The translations under genes were made by a program, and so were the position numbers. Shown here in pieces: positions 6,213-11,171 of a stretch of DNA of 11,171 nt. The stretch spans positions 9,511 to 20,681 of the forward strand of contig DDMF01000046.1 of assembly GCA_002340515.1 (NCBI GenBank), written 5' to 3'. The notes under the pieces were generated by a model. That model saw only the letters and a program-made list of their open reading frames with translations, made no database searches and was not told where the DNA came from. This stretch comes from Rhodobacteraceae bacterium UBA2553 (GTDB lineage Bacteria; Pseudomonadota; Alphaproteobacteria; Rhodobacterales; Rhodobacteraceae). Every line of letters begins with the position of its first letter. Position 1 is the stretch's first letter.

Positions 6213-6257
6213 CGACTTGTTAAGTCGTCCGGGAAGGTAAGCTAGGCTTAACCTTCC
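6213..6257 (-). other. two inverted repeats in the rpsQ-rplN junction
   Basis: CGACTT/AAGTCG with a 3-nt loop lies at 6213-6227. Next to it, GGAAGGT-AAGC (6232-6242) pairs with GCTT and ACCTTCC (6246-6257) across a 3-nt loop with one bulged base. The second overlaps the rpsQ stop codon. Neither has a T run, so they are more likely stability or processing structures than terminators. Confidence 0.4.
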
Positions 6258-6478
6258 AGAACTTCCCAACGCTTGGTTTTGGATTTCGGCGCACATTCGA
6301 TGATGCGGACCTGGTCCCCTGCCTTATAGGCATTCTTTTCGTCGTGAGCGCGATATTTCTTCGACTTACGAACGGTCTTTTGCAGAAGCGGGTGCTTAAA
6401 GCGACGCTCTACAGAAACGGTTACAGTTTGCTCGTTGGCGGCCGAAGTCACGGTGCCGGTCAAAATACGTTTGGGCAT
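6248..6478 (-). CDS. rpsQ: 30S ribosomal protein S17
   Basis: This encodes S17, a primary 16S rRNA-binding protein with an OB fold, 76 aa. It starts MPKRILTGTVTSAANEQTVT and carries VERRFKHPLLQKTVRKSKKY (about residues 23-42), which matches the family's conserved basic loop. The later GDQVRIIECAPKSKTKRW is the family signature. The start is 13 nt after the rpmC stop with AGGAG upstream. Length is slightly shorter than the E. coli protein (84 aa) but typical for alphaproteobacteria. Confidence 0.97.
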   Translation of the reverse strand: MPKRILTGTVTSAANEQTVTVSVERRFKHPLLQKTVRKSKKYRAHDEKNAYKAGDQVRIIECAPKSKTKRWEVLEG

Positions 6479-6491
6479 ATCTCAGGCTCCT

Positions 6492-6698
6492 TTATTCGGT
6501 TGCCGCAGCAGCAGCTGCTTTTTCGTTCAGAATGGTTTTTACACGTGCGGCGTTGCGACGTGCTTTTTTCATCTGAGCGGTATTTTCGATGGCGCCGGTG
6601 GCCTGCTGAAAGCGCAGGTTGAAGGCTTCTTTCTTCATGTCGACGAGAGCTGCTTTCAGCTCTTCTGGCGACTTCTCACGAAGTTCCTTGGCGTTCAT
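6492..6698 (-). CDS. rpmC: 50S ribosomal protein L29
   Basis: This encodes L29, a small helical-hairpin protein near the exit tunnel that helps dock the signal recognition particle and trigger factor, 68 aa. It starts MNAKELREKSPEELKAALVD and has KKEAFNLRFQQATGAIENTA (about 22-41), the family signature, then a basic second helix and an alanine-rich tail. AAGGA lies upstream of the ATG at 6698. In most bacteria rpmC follows rplP immediately; here it is first in its own unit, about 1.5 kb from rplP, with a promoter and leader. Confidence 0.96.
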   Translation of the reverse strand: MNAKELREKSPEELKAALVDMKKEAFNLRFQQATGAIENTAQMKKARRNAARVKTILNEKAAAAAATE

Positions 6699-6719
6699 TT
6701 CGCCTTGTCCTTTCCTTGC

Positions 6720-6764
6720 ACCAGAGAGCGCTGCCCATATGCGACAGGTGACCCTTATCCTGGT
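6720..6764 (-). promoter_or_regulatory. candidate leader element before rpmC, shared with rplB leader
   Basis: On the minus strand ACCAG and CTGGT (6760-6764, 6720-6724) can close a stem around GGTCACCTG (6745-6753) and CATATG (6736-6741). The same two words in the same order and nearly the same spacing occur in the rplB leader at 10897-10913. The element lies 22-66 nt before the rpmC start, between promoter and gene. Its function is unknown; a binding site for a ribosomal protein or a regulatory factor is an inference. Confidence 0.45.
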
Positions 6765-6816
6765 GGGTGAATGTCAAAACACACGAATCCCGTGACCGGA
6801 ATCTGTGCGATACGCG

Positions 6817-6845
6817 TCTATAGGGGGAATGGGGTGTGGGGGCAA
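6817..6845 (-). promoter_or_regulatory. predicted sigma70 promoter for rpmC unit
   Basis: On the minus strand TTGCCC (6840-6845) and TATAGA (6817-6822) are exactly 17 bp apart. The spacer is C-rich and contains CCCCATTCCCCC, very like the spacer of the rplB promoter candidate. A start near 6810 would give a leader of about 110 nt. It would be needed because a terminator and an opposing gene separate rpmC from rplP. Confidence 0.65.
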
Positions 6846-6931
6846 GGGATAGTTTGACTTTACGGTTGCTTCTCTGCAGGGTAGAATTGATTAGATTTTA
6901 CCTCATGCGATTCAATTTATAGGAGTGTATT

Positions 6932-7999
6932 TTGGGGCCTTTGTTTATGTTATTCGTCGGCCTGGGGCTGACTGGCTTGGTCTTAAGTGACAACAATGAT
7001 GATGATGACAGTGGAGACTCCCCCCCTTCCGACACTGATGATGAGCGGCCTTCTCACGAAATTGTTGACGGCACTTTATACTTCGGAGACAGCACCGAAG
7101 GCTTAGATATTGACCTGTCTGCTCTACCCGACGAAGCCGATGGCATTTATGAATTCGTAGCCTCAGATGGCGACGACACGATCACCGGTGACCCAGGGGA
7201 AACTGGGCACGGTGGAACGCTAATTCTGGGGGCAGGTGACGATATAGTCGAAATAACATCCGGCTTCACGACGATCGCCGGCGGCGAAGGCAACGACACA
7301 ATTTCTTCTTCGAGCACTGCAGGTGACGCCTCACGCACAATTCTCGGAGGCCCAGGCGATGACATTCTATCCGGCGGCAGCTCACTTAGTGTTTATGGGG
7401 AAGAAGGCAACGATACCCTAGACTTTTATACCACAGCAATGCCATTTGGCAGTAGCGGTGATGGAGGACCCGGGGACGATCTTTTTGAAATCAACTACTC
7501 CCCAGCCCCAGGCGACGGATATTATACGCTCGGTGTAGGCGTGGCTGGCGGGGCCGGATCGGATACATTCCATCTAGACATACAAGATCAGATAGGTTTT
7601 GACCCGTTCTTTTTCTCCGAAGGTTACGGTTACCAAGTGGATGCTGATGGCGCCCTGACTTATGACGAATCTTCTCTAGGAATTATCGATTTCGAACCAG
7701 GCTCAGATCACCTTATCCTGGAAAGCACCGAAGGGTTTGAAAATTTCGATTTGGTTGAGATCGAATTGGTCGAGGAAGAATACAGAGATTATAACCGAGA
7801 CGGAACCTACACCACAAAAACCGGCACCAACGTCAACTTGACCTTCGAATTGAAATCTGGCGTAGGCCCTTATACGACAAACGAAGGTACCGAATTTACC
7901 AGCATCACCTCATCAATCTCGATGCCGAATACAACCGGCATCTCCGAATCTGATATAACGGTGCTTTTGCCCGGTGGAGAGGCGCTTTTGGTCGCGTAG
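6932..7999 (+). CDS. RTX-like (haemolysin-type) calcium-binding repeat protein
   Basis: This 355-aa protein has a short hydrophobic N-terminus (about residues 3-18), then an acidic linker (DNNDDDDSGDS, about 20-30). A central domain (about 76-215) follows with at least six GGxGxD-type nonapeptide repeats: LGAGDDIVE, AGGEGNDTI, LGGPGDDIL, YGEEGNDTL, DGGPGDDLF and AGGAGSDTF. Such repeats bind calcium and fold as a parallel beta-roll outside the cell. The hydrophobic start could be a membrane anchor or an atypical signal. An IIDFEPGSDHLIL motif (about 251-263) is common after these repeats. No ATG fits; TTG at 6932 has AGGAG 6 nt upstream, whereas the ATG at 6947 is too far from it. It is the only plus-strand gene here, inserted between rplP and rpmC; its partner or role is unknown. 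Confidence 0.85.
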   Translation: MGPLFMLFVGLGLTGLVLSDNNDDDDSGDSPPSDTDDERPSHEIVDGTLYFGDSTEGLDIDLSALPDEADGIYEFVASDGDDTITGDPGETGHGGTLILGAGDDIVEITSGFTTIAGGEGNDTISSSSTAGDASRTILGGPGDDILSGGSSLSVYGEEGNDTLDFYTTAMPFGSSGDGGPGDDLFEINYSPAPGDGYYTLGVGVAGGAGSDTFHLDIQDQIGFDPFFFSEGYGYQVDADGALTYDESSLGIIDFEPGSDHLILESTEGFENFDLVEIELVEEEYRDYNRDGTYTTKTGTNVNLTFELKSGVGPYTTNEGTEFTSITSSISMPNTTGISESDITVLLPGGEALLVA

Positions 8000-8080
8000 C
8001 CAAGCGGACGTCCCACCAAAGTATCTTGAGTGATGTGAAGCCCAACGCACGCGCCTTCTATCATTTAAGTCATAAATAGT

Positions 8081-8119
8081 AAAAACCCCCGCCGATTGCT
8101 CGACGGGGGCTTTTGTTTT
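8081..8119. terminator. bidirectional terminator between rplP and the RTX-like gene
   Basis: CCCCCGCCGA (8086-8095) and TCGACGGGGG (8100-8109) form a 10-position stem with one mismatch and a TTGC loop. Five T follow on the minus strand, and CTTTTGTTTT follows on the plus strand. It can end both the rplB-rplP message and the converging RTX-like gene message. Confidence 0.85.
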
Positions 8120-8124
8120 CTAAC

Positions 8125-8170
8125 CGTGGTGCGGCCCGCAGATTTTCTTTGAAAATCCGCTACACCGCAC
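8125..8170 (-). other. long imperfect hairpin after rplP
   Basis: On the minus strand CCGCAC/GTGCGG (8165-8170, 8129-8134) form the outer stem and GATTTTC/GAAAATC (8141-8147, 8151-8157) the inner stem with a 3-nt loop; internal loops lie between them. It starts 10 nt after the rplP stop and precedes the terminator. It may stabilise the 3' end of the message. The end nearest the terminator carries GCACCACG, also found after rpmD. Confidence 0.5.
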
Positions 8171-8179
8171 GCGCGAAGA

Positions 8180-8593
8180 TTACCAATCTTCGCGTACCAC
8201 AGTACGGGTTTTGACCGGGAGTTTCATTGCGGCAAGGCGCAGGGCCTCACGGGCAACGTCGTCCGATACACCGTCGATTTCAAACATCACACGACCGGGT
8301 TTCACTTTGGCAGCCCAAAAGTCTACCGAACCCTTACCTTTACCCATCCGAACTTCGGTTGGTTTTGAGGACACGGGGGTATCCGGGAAGATCCGGATCC
8401 ATACGCGGCCTTGGCGTTTCATGTGACGTGTCATCGCACGACGAGCAGCTTCGATCTGACGGGCGGTTACGCGCTCAGGCTCAATCGCCTTAAGACCGTA
8501 TGTGCCAAAGTTCAGATCCGATCCGCCTTTTGCTTCACCGCGGATGCGGCCTTTGTGCATTTTGCGGAATTTTGTACGCTTTGGTTGCAGCAT
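8180..8593 (-). CDS. rplP: 50S ribosomal protein L16
   Basis: This encodes L16, which helps position tRNA in the A site and binds 23S rRNA, 137 aa, close to the E. coli length. It starts MLQPKRTKFRKMHKGRIRG and has the characteristic IEAARRAMTRHMKRQGRVWI (about residues 46-65) and RMGKGKGSVDFWAAKVKPG. The start is 11 nt after the rpsC stop. It is the last gene of its unit here, followed by a hairpin and a terminator, whereas rpmC normally comes next. Confidence 0.97.
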   Translation of the reverse strand: MLQPKRTKFRKMHKGRIRGEAKGGSDLNFGTYGLKAIEPERVTARQIEAARRAMTRHMKRQGRVWIRIFPDTPVSSKPTEVRMGKGKGSVDFWAAKVKPGRVMFEIDGVSDDVAREALRLAAMKLPVKTRTVVREDW

Positions 8594-8604
8594 CTATCTT
8601 CTCC

Positions 8605-9312
8605 TTAACGACGGCCGCCGGCGCCACGGGGCGCGGGACCTTCTTGGAGCTCAGCCTGACGACGGTCACGCGCTTGTGGATCGTGTTCCATGATCTCGCC
8701 TTTGAAGATCCAGGTTTTGATCCCAATGATGCCATAAGGCGTCATTGCTTCAGCATGTGCATAGTCGATGTCTGCGCGCAGGGTGTGCAAGGGCACACGA
8801 CCTTCACGGTACCATTCGGTACGGGCGATCTCAGCACCACCCAGACGGCCAGCAACATTCACACGAATGCCCAACGCACCCATACGCATAGCGTTTTGCA
8901 CGCTACGTTTCATGGCACGACGGAAGGACACACGACGCTCAAGCTGTTGAGCGATGTTTTCTGCAACCAAGGCAGCGTCCAGCTCGGGCTTGCGCACTTC
9001 GATGATGTTGAGGTGCAGTTCGCTGTCGGTGATATTGGCAATTTTCTTGCGCAGAGTTTCAATGTCTGCACCTTTTTTACCAATGATCACACCGGGGCGT
9101 GCAGTGTGGATTGTGACGCGGCACTTTTTGTGCGGACGCTCAATGATCACACGGCTGATGCCGGCTTGCTTACACTCGGTTTTGATGAAGTCGCGGATTT
9201 TGATGTCTTCCAGAAGAAGATCACCGAAATCTTTGCTTTCAGCGTACCAGCGGCTGTCCCAAGTACGGTTGACCTGCAGACGCATGCCAATTGGATTAAC
9301 CTTCTGACCCAT
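8605..9312 (-). CDS. rpsC: 30S ribosomal protein S3
   Basis: This encodes S3, which forms part of the mRNA entry site with helicase activity, 235 aa. It starts MGQKVNPIGMRLQVNRTWDS. A KH domain is visible with the GxxG loop as GKKG at about residues 78-81, and the C-terminal domain has RAMKRSVQNAMRMGALGIRV. The tail is basic and glycine/proline rich. The ATG shares one base with the rplV stop (TAATG), implying coupled translation. Confidence 0.97.
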   Translation of the reverse strand: MGQKVNPIGMRLQVNRTWDSRWYAESKDFGDLLLEDIKIRDFIKTECKQAGISRVIIERPHKKCRVTIHTARPGVIIGKKGADIETLRKKIANITDSELHLNIIEVRKPELDAALVAENIAQQLERRVSFRRAMKRSVQNAMRMGALGIRVNVAGRLGGAEIARTEWYREGRVPLHTLRADIDYAHAEAMTPYGIIGIKTWIFKGEIMEHDPQARDRRQAELQEGPAPRGAGGRR

Positions 9313-9692
9313 TACGCTTGCTCCTCAACTTGACGCACCAGGATGGTGAGTTCCGAGAACGGCTTGATGATCTTGCCGAAACGACCACGCGCACGTGGAC
9401 GACCACGTTTCATGGTCAGGTTTTTGCCCACATAGGCCTCGGCCACGATCAGATCGTCCACGTCGAGGTTGTGGTTGTTCTCGGCATTAGCAATTGCGGA
9501 CTGAAGGCATTTCTTCACGTCTGCTGCGATACGCTTGTTCGAGAAAGTCAGATCGGTCAGCGCACGATCAACTTTCTTGCCGCGGATCATACCAGCAACC
9601 AAGTTCAGTTTTTGCGGGGACGTACGGAGCATACGGGTCTTAGCCATTGCTTCGTTATCGGCCACGCGGCGGGGATTTTTATCCTTACCCAT
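9312..9692 (-). CDS. rplV: 50S ribosomal protein L22
   Basis: This encodes L22, whose long beta-hairpin lines the exit tunnel, 126 aa. The hairpin is seen around KRGRPRARGRF (about residues 95-105). The N-terminus MGKDKNPRRVADNEAMAKTR is about 14-16 residues longer than in E. coli L22, typical of alphaproteobacteria; a downstream Met at residue 16 is a less likely start. The core SPQKLNLVAGMIRGKKVDRA is standard. It starts 3 nt after the rpsS stop. Confidence 0.96.
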   Translation of the reverse strand: MGKDKNPRRVADNEAMAKTRMLRTSPQKLNLVAGMIRGKKVDRALTDLTFSNKRIAADVKKCLQSAIANAENNHNLDVDDLIVAEAYVGKNLTMKRGRPRARGRFGKIIKPFSELTILVRQVEEQA

Positions 9693-9695
9693 GGC

Positions 9696-9974
9696 TTACT
9701 TCCTCTTCGCTTTTTTATCAGCCGCGTGACCGTAATAGGTACGTGTCGGCGAATATTCACCAAACTTCTGGCCGATCATTTCTTCGGTCACATTCACTGG
9801 GATGTGCTTGTGGCCGTTGTAAACGCCAAAGGTCAGACCCACAAACTGGGGCAGAATGGTGGAACGACGCGACCAGATCTTGATGACCTCGTTGCGACCG
9901 CTCTCGCGGGTTTTCTCGGCTTTTTTGAGGACGTAAGCGTCAACAAAAGGGCCTTTCCAGACAGAACGTGCCAT
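9696..9974 (-). CDS. rpsS: 30S ribosomal protein S19
   Basis: This encodes S19 of the 30S head, which contacts the A-site finger and S13, 92 aa, matching the family. It starts MARSVWKGPFVDAYVLKKAE and contains IKIWSRRSTILPQFVGLTFG (about 32-51) and YNGHKHIPVNVTEEMIGQKF, both diagnostic. Its start is 3 nt after the rplB stop. Confidence 0.98.
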   Translation of the reverse strand: MARSVWKGPFVDAYVLKKAEKTRESGRNEVIKIWSRRSTILPQFVGLTFGVYNGHKHIPVNVTEEMIGQKFGEYSPTRTYYGHAADKKAKRK

Positions 9975-9977
9975 ATC

Positions 9978-10820
9978 TTAACGGCCCTTCTTCTTAGCGT
10001 GACGCGAGCGAATGATAAGCTTCGACGACGCTTTGTTCTTGTTGCGAGTACGCGCACCTTTGGTCGGCTTACCCCATGGGGTTACCGGGTGACGACCACC
10101 AGAAGTCCGACCTTCACCACCACCGTGGGGGTGATCAACCGGGTTCATAACAACACCACGAACCGACGGACGAATGCCTTTGTGGCGCATACGGCCGGCT
10201 TTACCGAAGTTTTGGTTCGAGTTGTCGGGGTTCGACACGGCACCAACAGTGGCCATACATTCCTGACGAACGAGGCGCAGTTCACCTGAGGACAGGCGGA
10301 TCTGTGCGTAACCACCGTCACGACCAACAAACTGAGCGTATGTCCCAGCTGCACGGGCGATCTGGCCGCCTTTGCCTGGTTTCATCTCGATGTTGTGAAC
10401 AATAGTACCGATCGGCATGCCAGAGAACGGCATTGCGTTGCCCGGCTTGATGTCAGCTTTTGCAGATGCAATCACCTTGTCGCCAACAGCCAAACGCTGA
10501 GGGGCCAAGATGTATGCTTGTTCGCCGTCTTCATACTTTACCAGCGCGATAAAGGCCGTACGGTTGGGGTCATATTCGATCCGCTCAACTGTGGCTGCAA
10601 TATCCAGCTTGTTGCGTTTGAAGTCTACGATACGATAGAGACGCTTTGCCCCGCCACCACGGCGGCGCGACGTGATCCGTCCGGTATTGTTCCGGCCGCC
10701 CGACTTGGTCAAACCCTCGGTGAGGGATTTAACCGGACGACCTTTCCACAGCTCCGAACGGTCGATCAGAACCAGCCCACGCTGGCCTGGCGTCGTCGGT
10801 TTATACGACTTTAATGCCAT
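9978..10820 (-). CDS. rplB: 50S ribosomal protein L2
   Basis: This encodes L2, one of the primary 23S rRNA-binding proteins, needed for subunit joining and peptidyl transfer, 280 aa. It starts MALKSYKPTTPGQRGLVLID. The highly conserved MNPVDHPHGGGEGRTSGG region (about residues 225-242) is intact, with His230 corresponding to E. coli His229. The ATG has GGAAG about 11 nt upstream. In the S10 operon L2 normally follows rplW closely; here about 350 bp without an intact gene precede it, with a promoter and long leader, so rplB appears to lead a unit. Confidence 0.98.
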   Translation of the reverse strand: MALKSYKPTTPGQRGLVLIDRSELWKGRPVKSLTEGLTKSGGRNNTGRITSRRRGGGAKRLYRIVDFKRNKLDIAATVERIEYDPNRTAFIALVKYEDGEQAYILAPQRLAVGDKVIASAKADIKPGNAMPFSGMPIGTIVHNIEMKPGKGGQIARAAGTYAQFVGRDGGYAQIRLSSGELRLVRQECMATVGAVSNPDNSNQNFGKAGRMRHKGIRPSVRGVVMNPVDHPHGGGEGRTSGGRHPVTPWGKPTKGARTRNKNKASSKLIIRSRHAKKKGR

Positions 10821-10888
10821 GCTTTCTGTCTTCCGTTTAGCTCAGGCGATGCACCGAGTTTTCCCGACATCATCCCCTGGAAAGTAAA

Positions 10889-10923
10889 GCCCCCTGCATA
10901 TGAGCAGGTGACCAATAAAGGGC
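10889..10923 (-). promoter_or_regulatory. candidate leader element before rplB, shared with rpmC leader
   Basis: On the minus strand GGTCACCTG (10905-10913) is followed by CATATG (10897-10902). CCTGC and GCAGG (10904-10908, 10893-10897) form a 5-bp stem around the CATAT loop, and GCCC/GGGC (10920-10923, 10889-10892) can close an outer stem; TTTACTTT follows. The same words appear in the rpmC leader. It lies about 70-100 nt before rplB. Confidence 0.45.
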
Positions 10924-10963
10924 CCCGTTATCTAGCGCAAACAGGTCCCCAATTCCAAATATC

Positions 10964-10991
10964 AAAAGGCCACAGAACGAATCTGGGGCCT
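10964..10991 (-). promoter_or_regulatory. hairpin at the 5' end of the rplB leader
   Basis: AGGCC (10967-10971) pairs with GGCCT (10987-10991), and, after one mismatch, CAGA (10973-10976) pairs with TCTG (10982-10985) around a 5-nt loop; four T follow on the minus strand. It would begin about 6 nt from the predicted transcription start. It may protect the 5' end or act as an attenuator; the T run is short. Confidence 0.4.
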
Positions 10992-11169
10992 AGCGACTGT
11001 GCGGATATAACGGGGATGGGGGGGAGTGACAAGGGGGAGCGCGGTGTTGCAACAAACCAATGCGTATCAGCGCACGCCTGAGCACCAAATTATCTAAACC
11101 TTTAGGATTCAATTCCGCAAACAAAGTTTCGAACTAAGGTGCCAAATGATCATAGAGGTGGTCGCGGAT
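10990..11169 (-). pseudogene. possible C-terminal remnant of an unidentified gene
   Basis: At the window edge the minus strand reads IRDHLYDHLAP followed by TAG (11134-11136). The same frame then continues as FETLFAELNPKGLDNLVLRR and on until about 11040, still protein-like. This could be the end of a normal gene that stops at 11134, or a gene broken by a nonsense change. No start is in the window and I cannot identify the family. Confidence 0.25.
11004..11032 (-). promoter_or_regulatory. predicted sigma70 promoter for rplB unit
   Basis: On the minus strand TTGTCA (11027-11032) and TATATC (11004-11009) are 17 bp apart, with a spacer dominated by C (CCCCCCC, ATCCCCG). A start near 10997 gives a leader of about 175 nt before rplB. 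The spacer and the CGCACAG downstream of the -10 resemble the rpmC promoter region. Confidence 0.65.
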
Positions 11170-11171
11170 TT

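Noticed and set aside
6854..6916. Promoter for the RTX-like gene (TTGACT or TTGATT boxes)
   Set aside because: No -10 box with acceptable sequence and 16-18 bp spacing was found; the best pair (TTGATT to TTCAAT, 18 bp) is too weak to call.
8500..10289. Long open frames on the plus strand opposite rpsC, rplV, rpsS and rplB
   Set aside because: They are antisense to clear ribosomal proteins, lack ribosome-binding sites and have compositions expected from the reverse of biased codons.
11063..11140. 25-codon plus-strand ORF near the window end
   Set aside because: It is short, has no ribosome-binding site and lies opposite the possible gene remnant.
1..11171. tRNA, rRNA, CRISPR arrays or insertion-sequence transposases
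   Set aside because: No cloverleaf, array of direct repeats or transposase-like protein was seen on either strand.

Overview
The window is a ribosomal-protein locus (the S10/spc gene order) from an alphaproteobacterium. The sequences, moderately high GC, the 280-aa L2, the acidic-arginine N-terminus of S5 and the neighbouring Asp-rich RTX-type protein all suggest Rhodobacteraceae, probably the Roseobacter group. This taxonomic call is by recognition; no search was run. All ribosomal genes lie on the minus strand and are transcribed from high to low coordinates.

Layout in transcription order: (1) 10821-11171 holds no clear intact gene. It contains a sigma70-like promoter, a long structured leader for rplB and a possible gene remnant. 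rplW, the usual gene before rplB, is absent here. (2) rplB-rpsS-rplV-rpsC-rplP (10820-8180) are tightly packed and end in a structured 3' region and a bidirectional terminator. (3) A plus-strand gene for an RTX-like, Asp-rich protein (6932-7999) sits between rplP and rpmC. (4) rpmC-rpsQ-rplN-rplX-rplE-rpsN-rpsH-rplF-rplR-rpsE-rpmD (6698-2343) have their own predicted promoter. A 172-bp gap between rplR and rpsE holds a dispersed-type palindromic repeat and a terminator facing the plus strand. The unit ends in a series of hairpins and a strong terminator. (5) An accessory stretch (2155-675) carries a 3-TM unknown protein with a TTG start and AT-richer composition, a 45-aa small ORF with an excellent Shine-Dalgarno, and a 129-aa 4-TM unknown protein. 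(6) rplO (525-55) has its own predicted promoter; the window ends where secY would be expected.

The ribosomal genes therefore appear to be cut into at least three transcription units, at rplB, rpmC and rplO, each with a candidate promoter of 17-bp spacing. Two of these promoters share a C-rich spacer. The rplB and rpmC leaders share a short element (GGTCACCTG followed closely by CATATG). The 3' regions of rplP and rpmD share a module (GCACCACG, then TTAGAAA, then an intrinsic terminator). These shared 5' and 3' modules are the most interesting non-coding signals in the window. The encoded ribosomal proteins look intact and ordinary.
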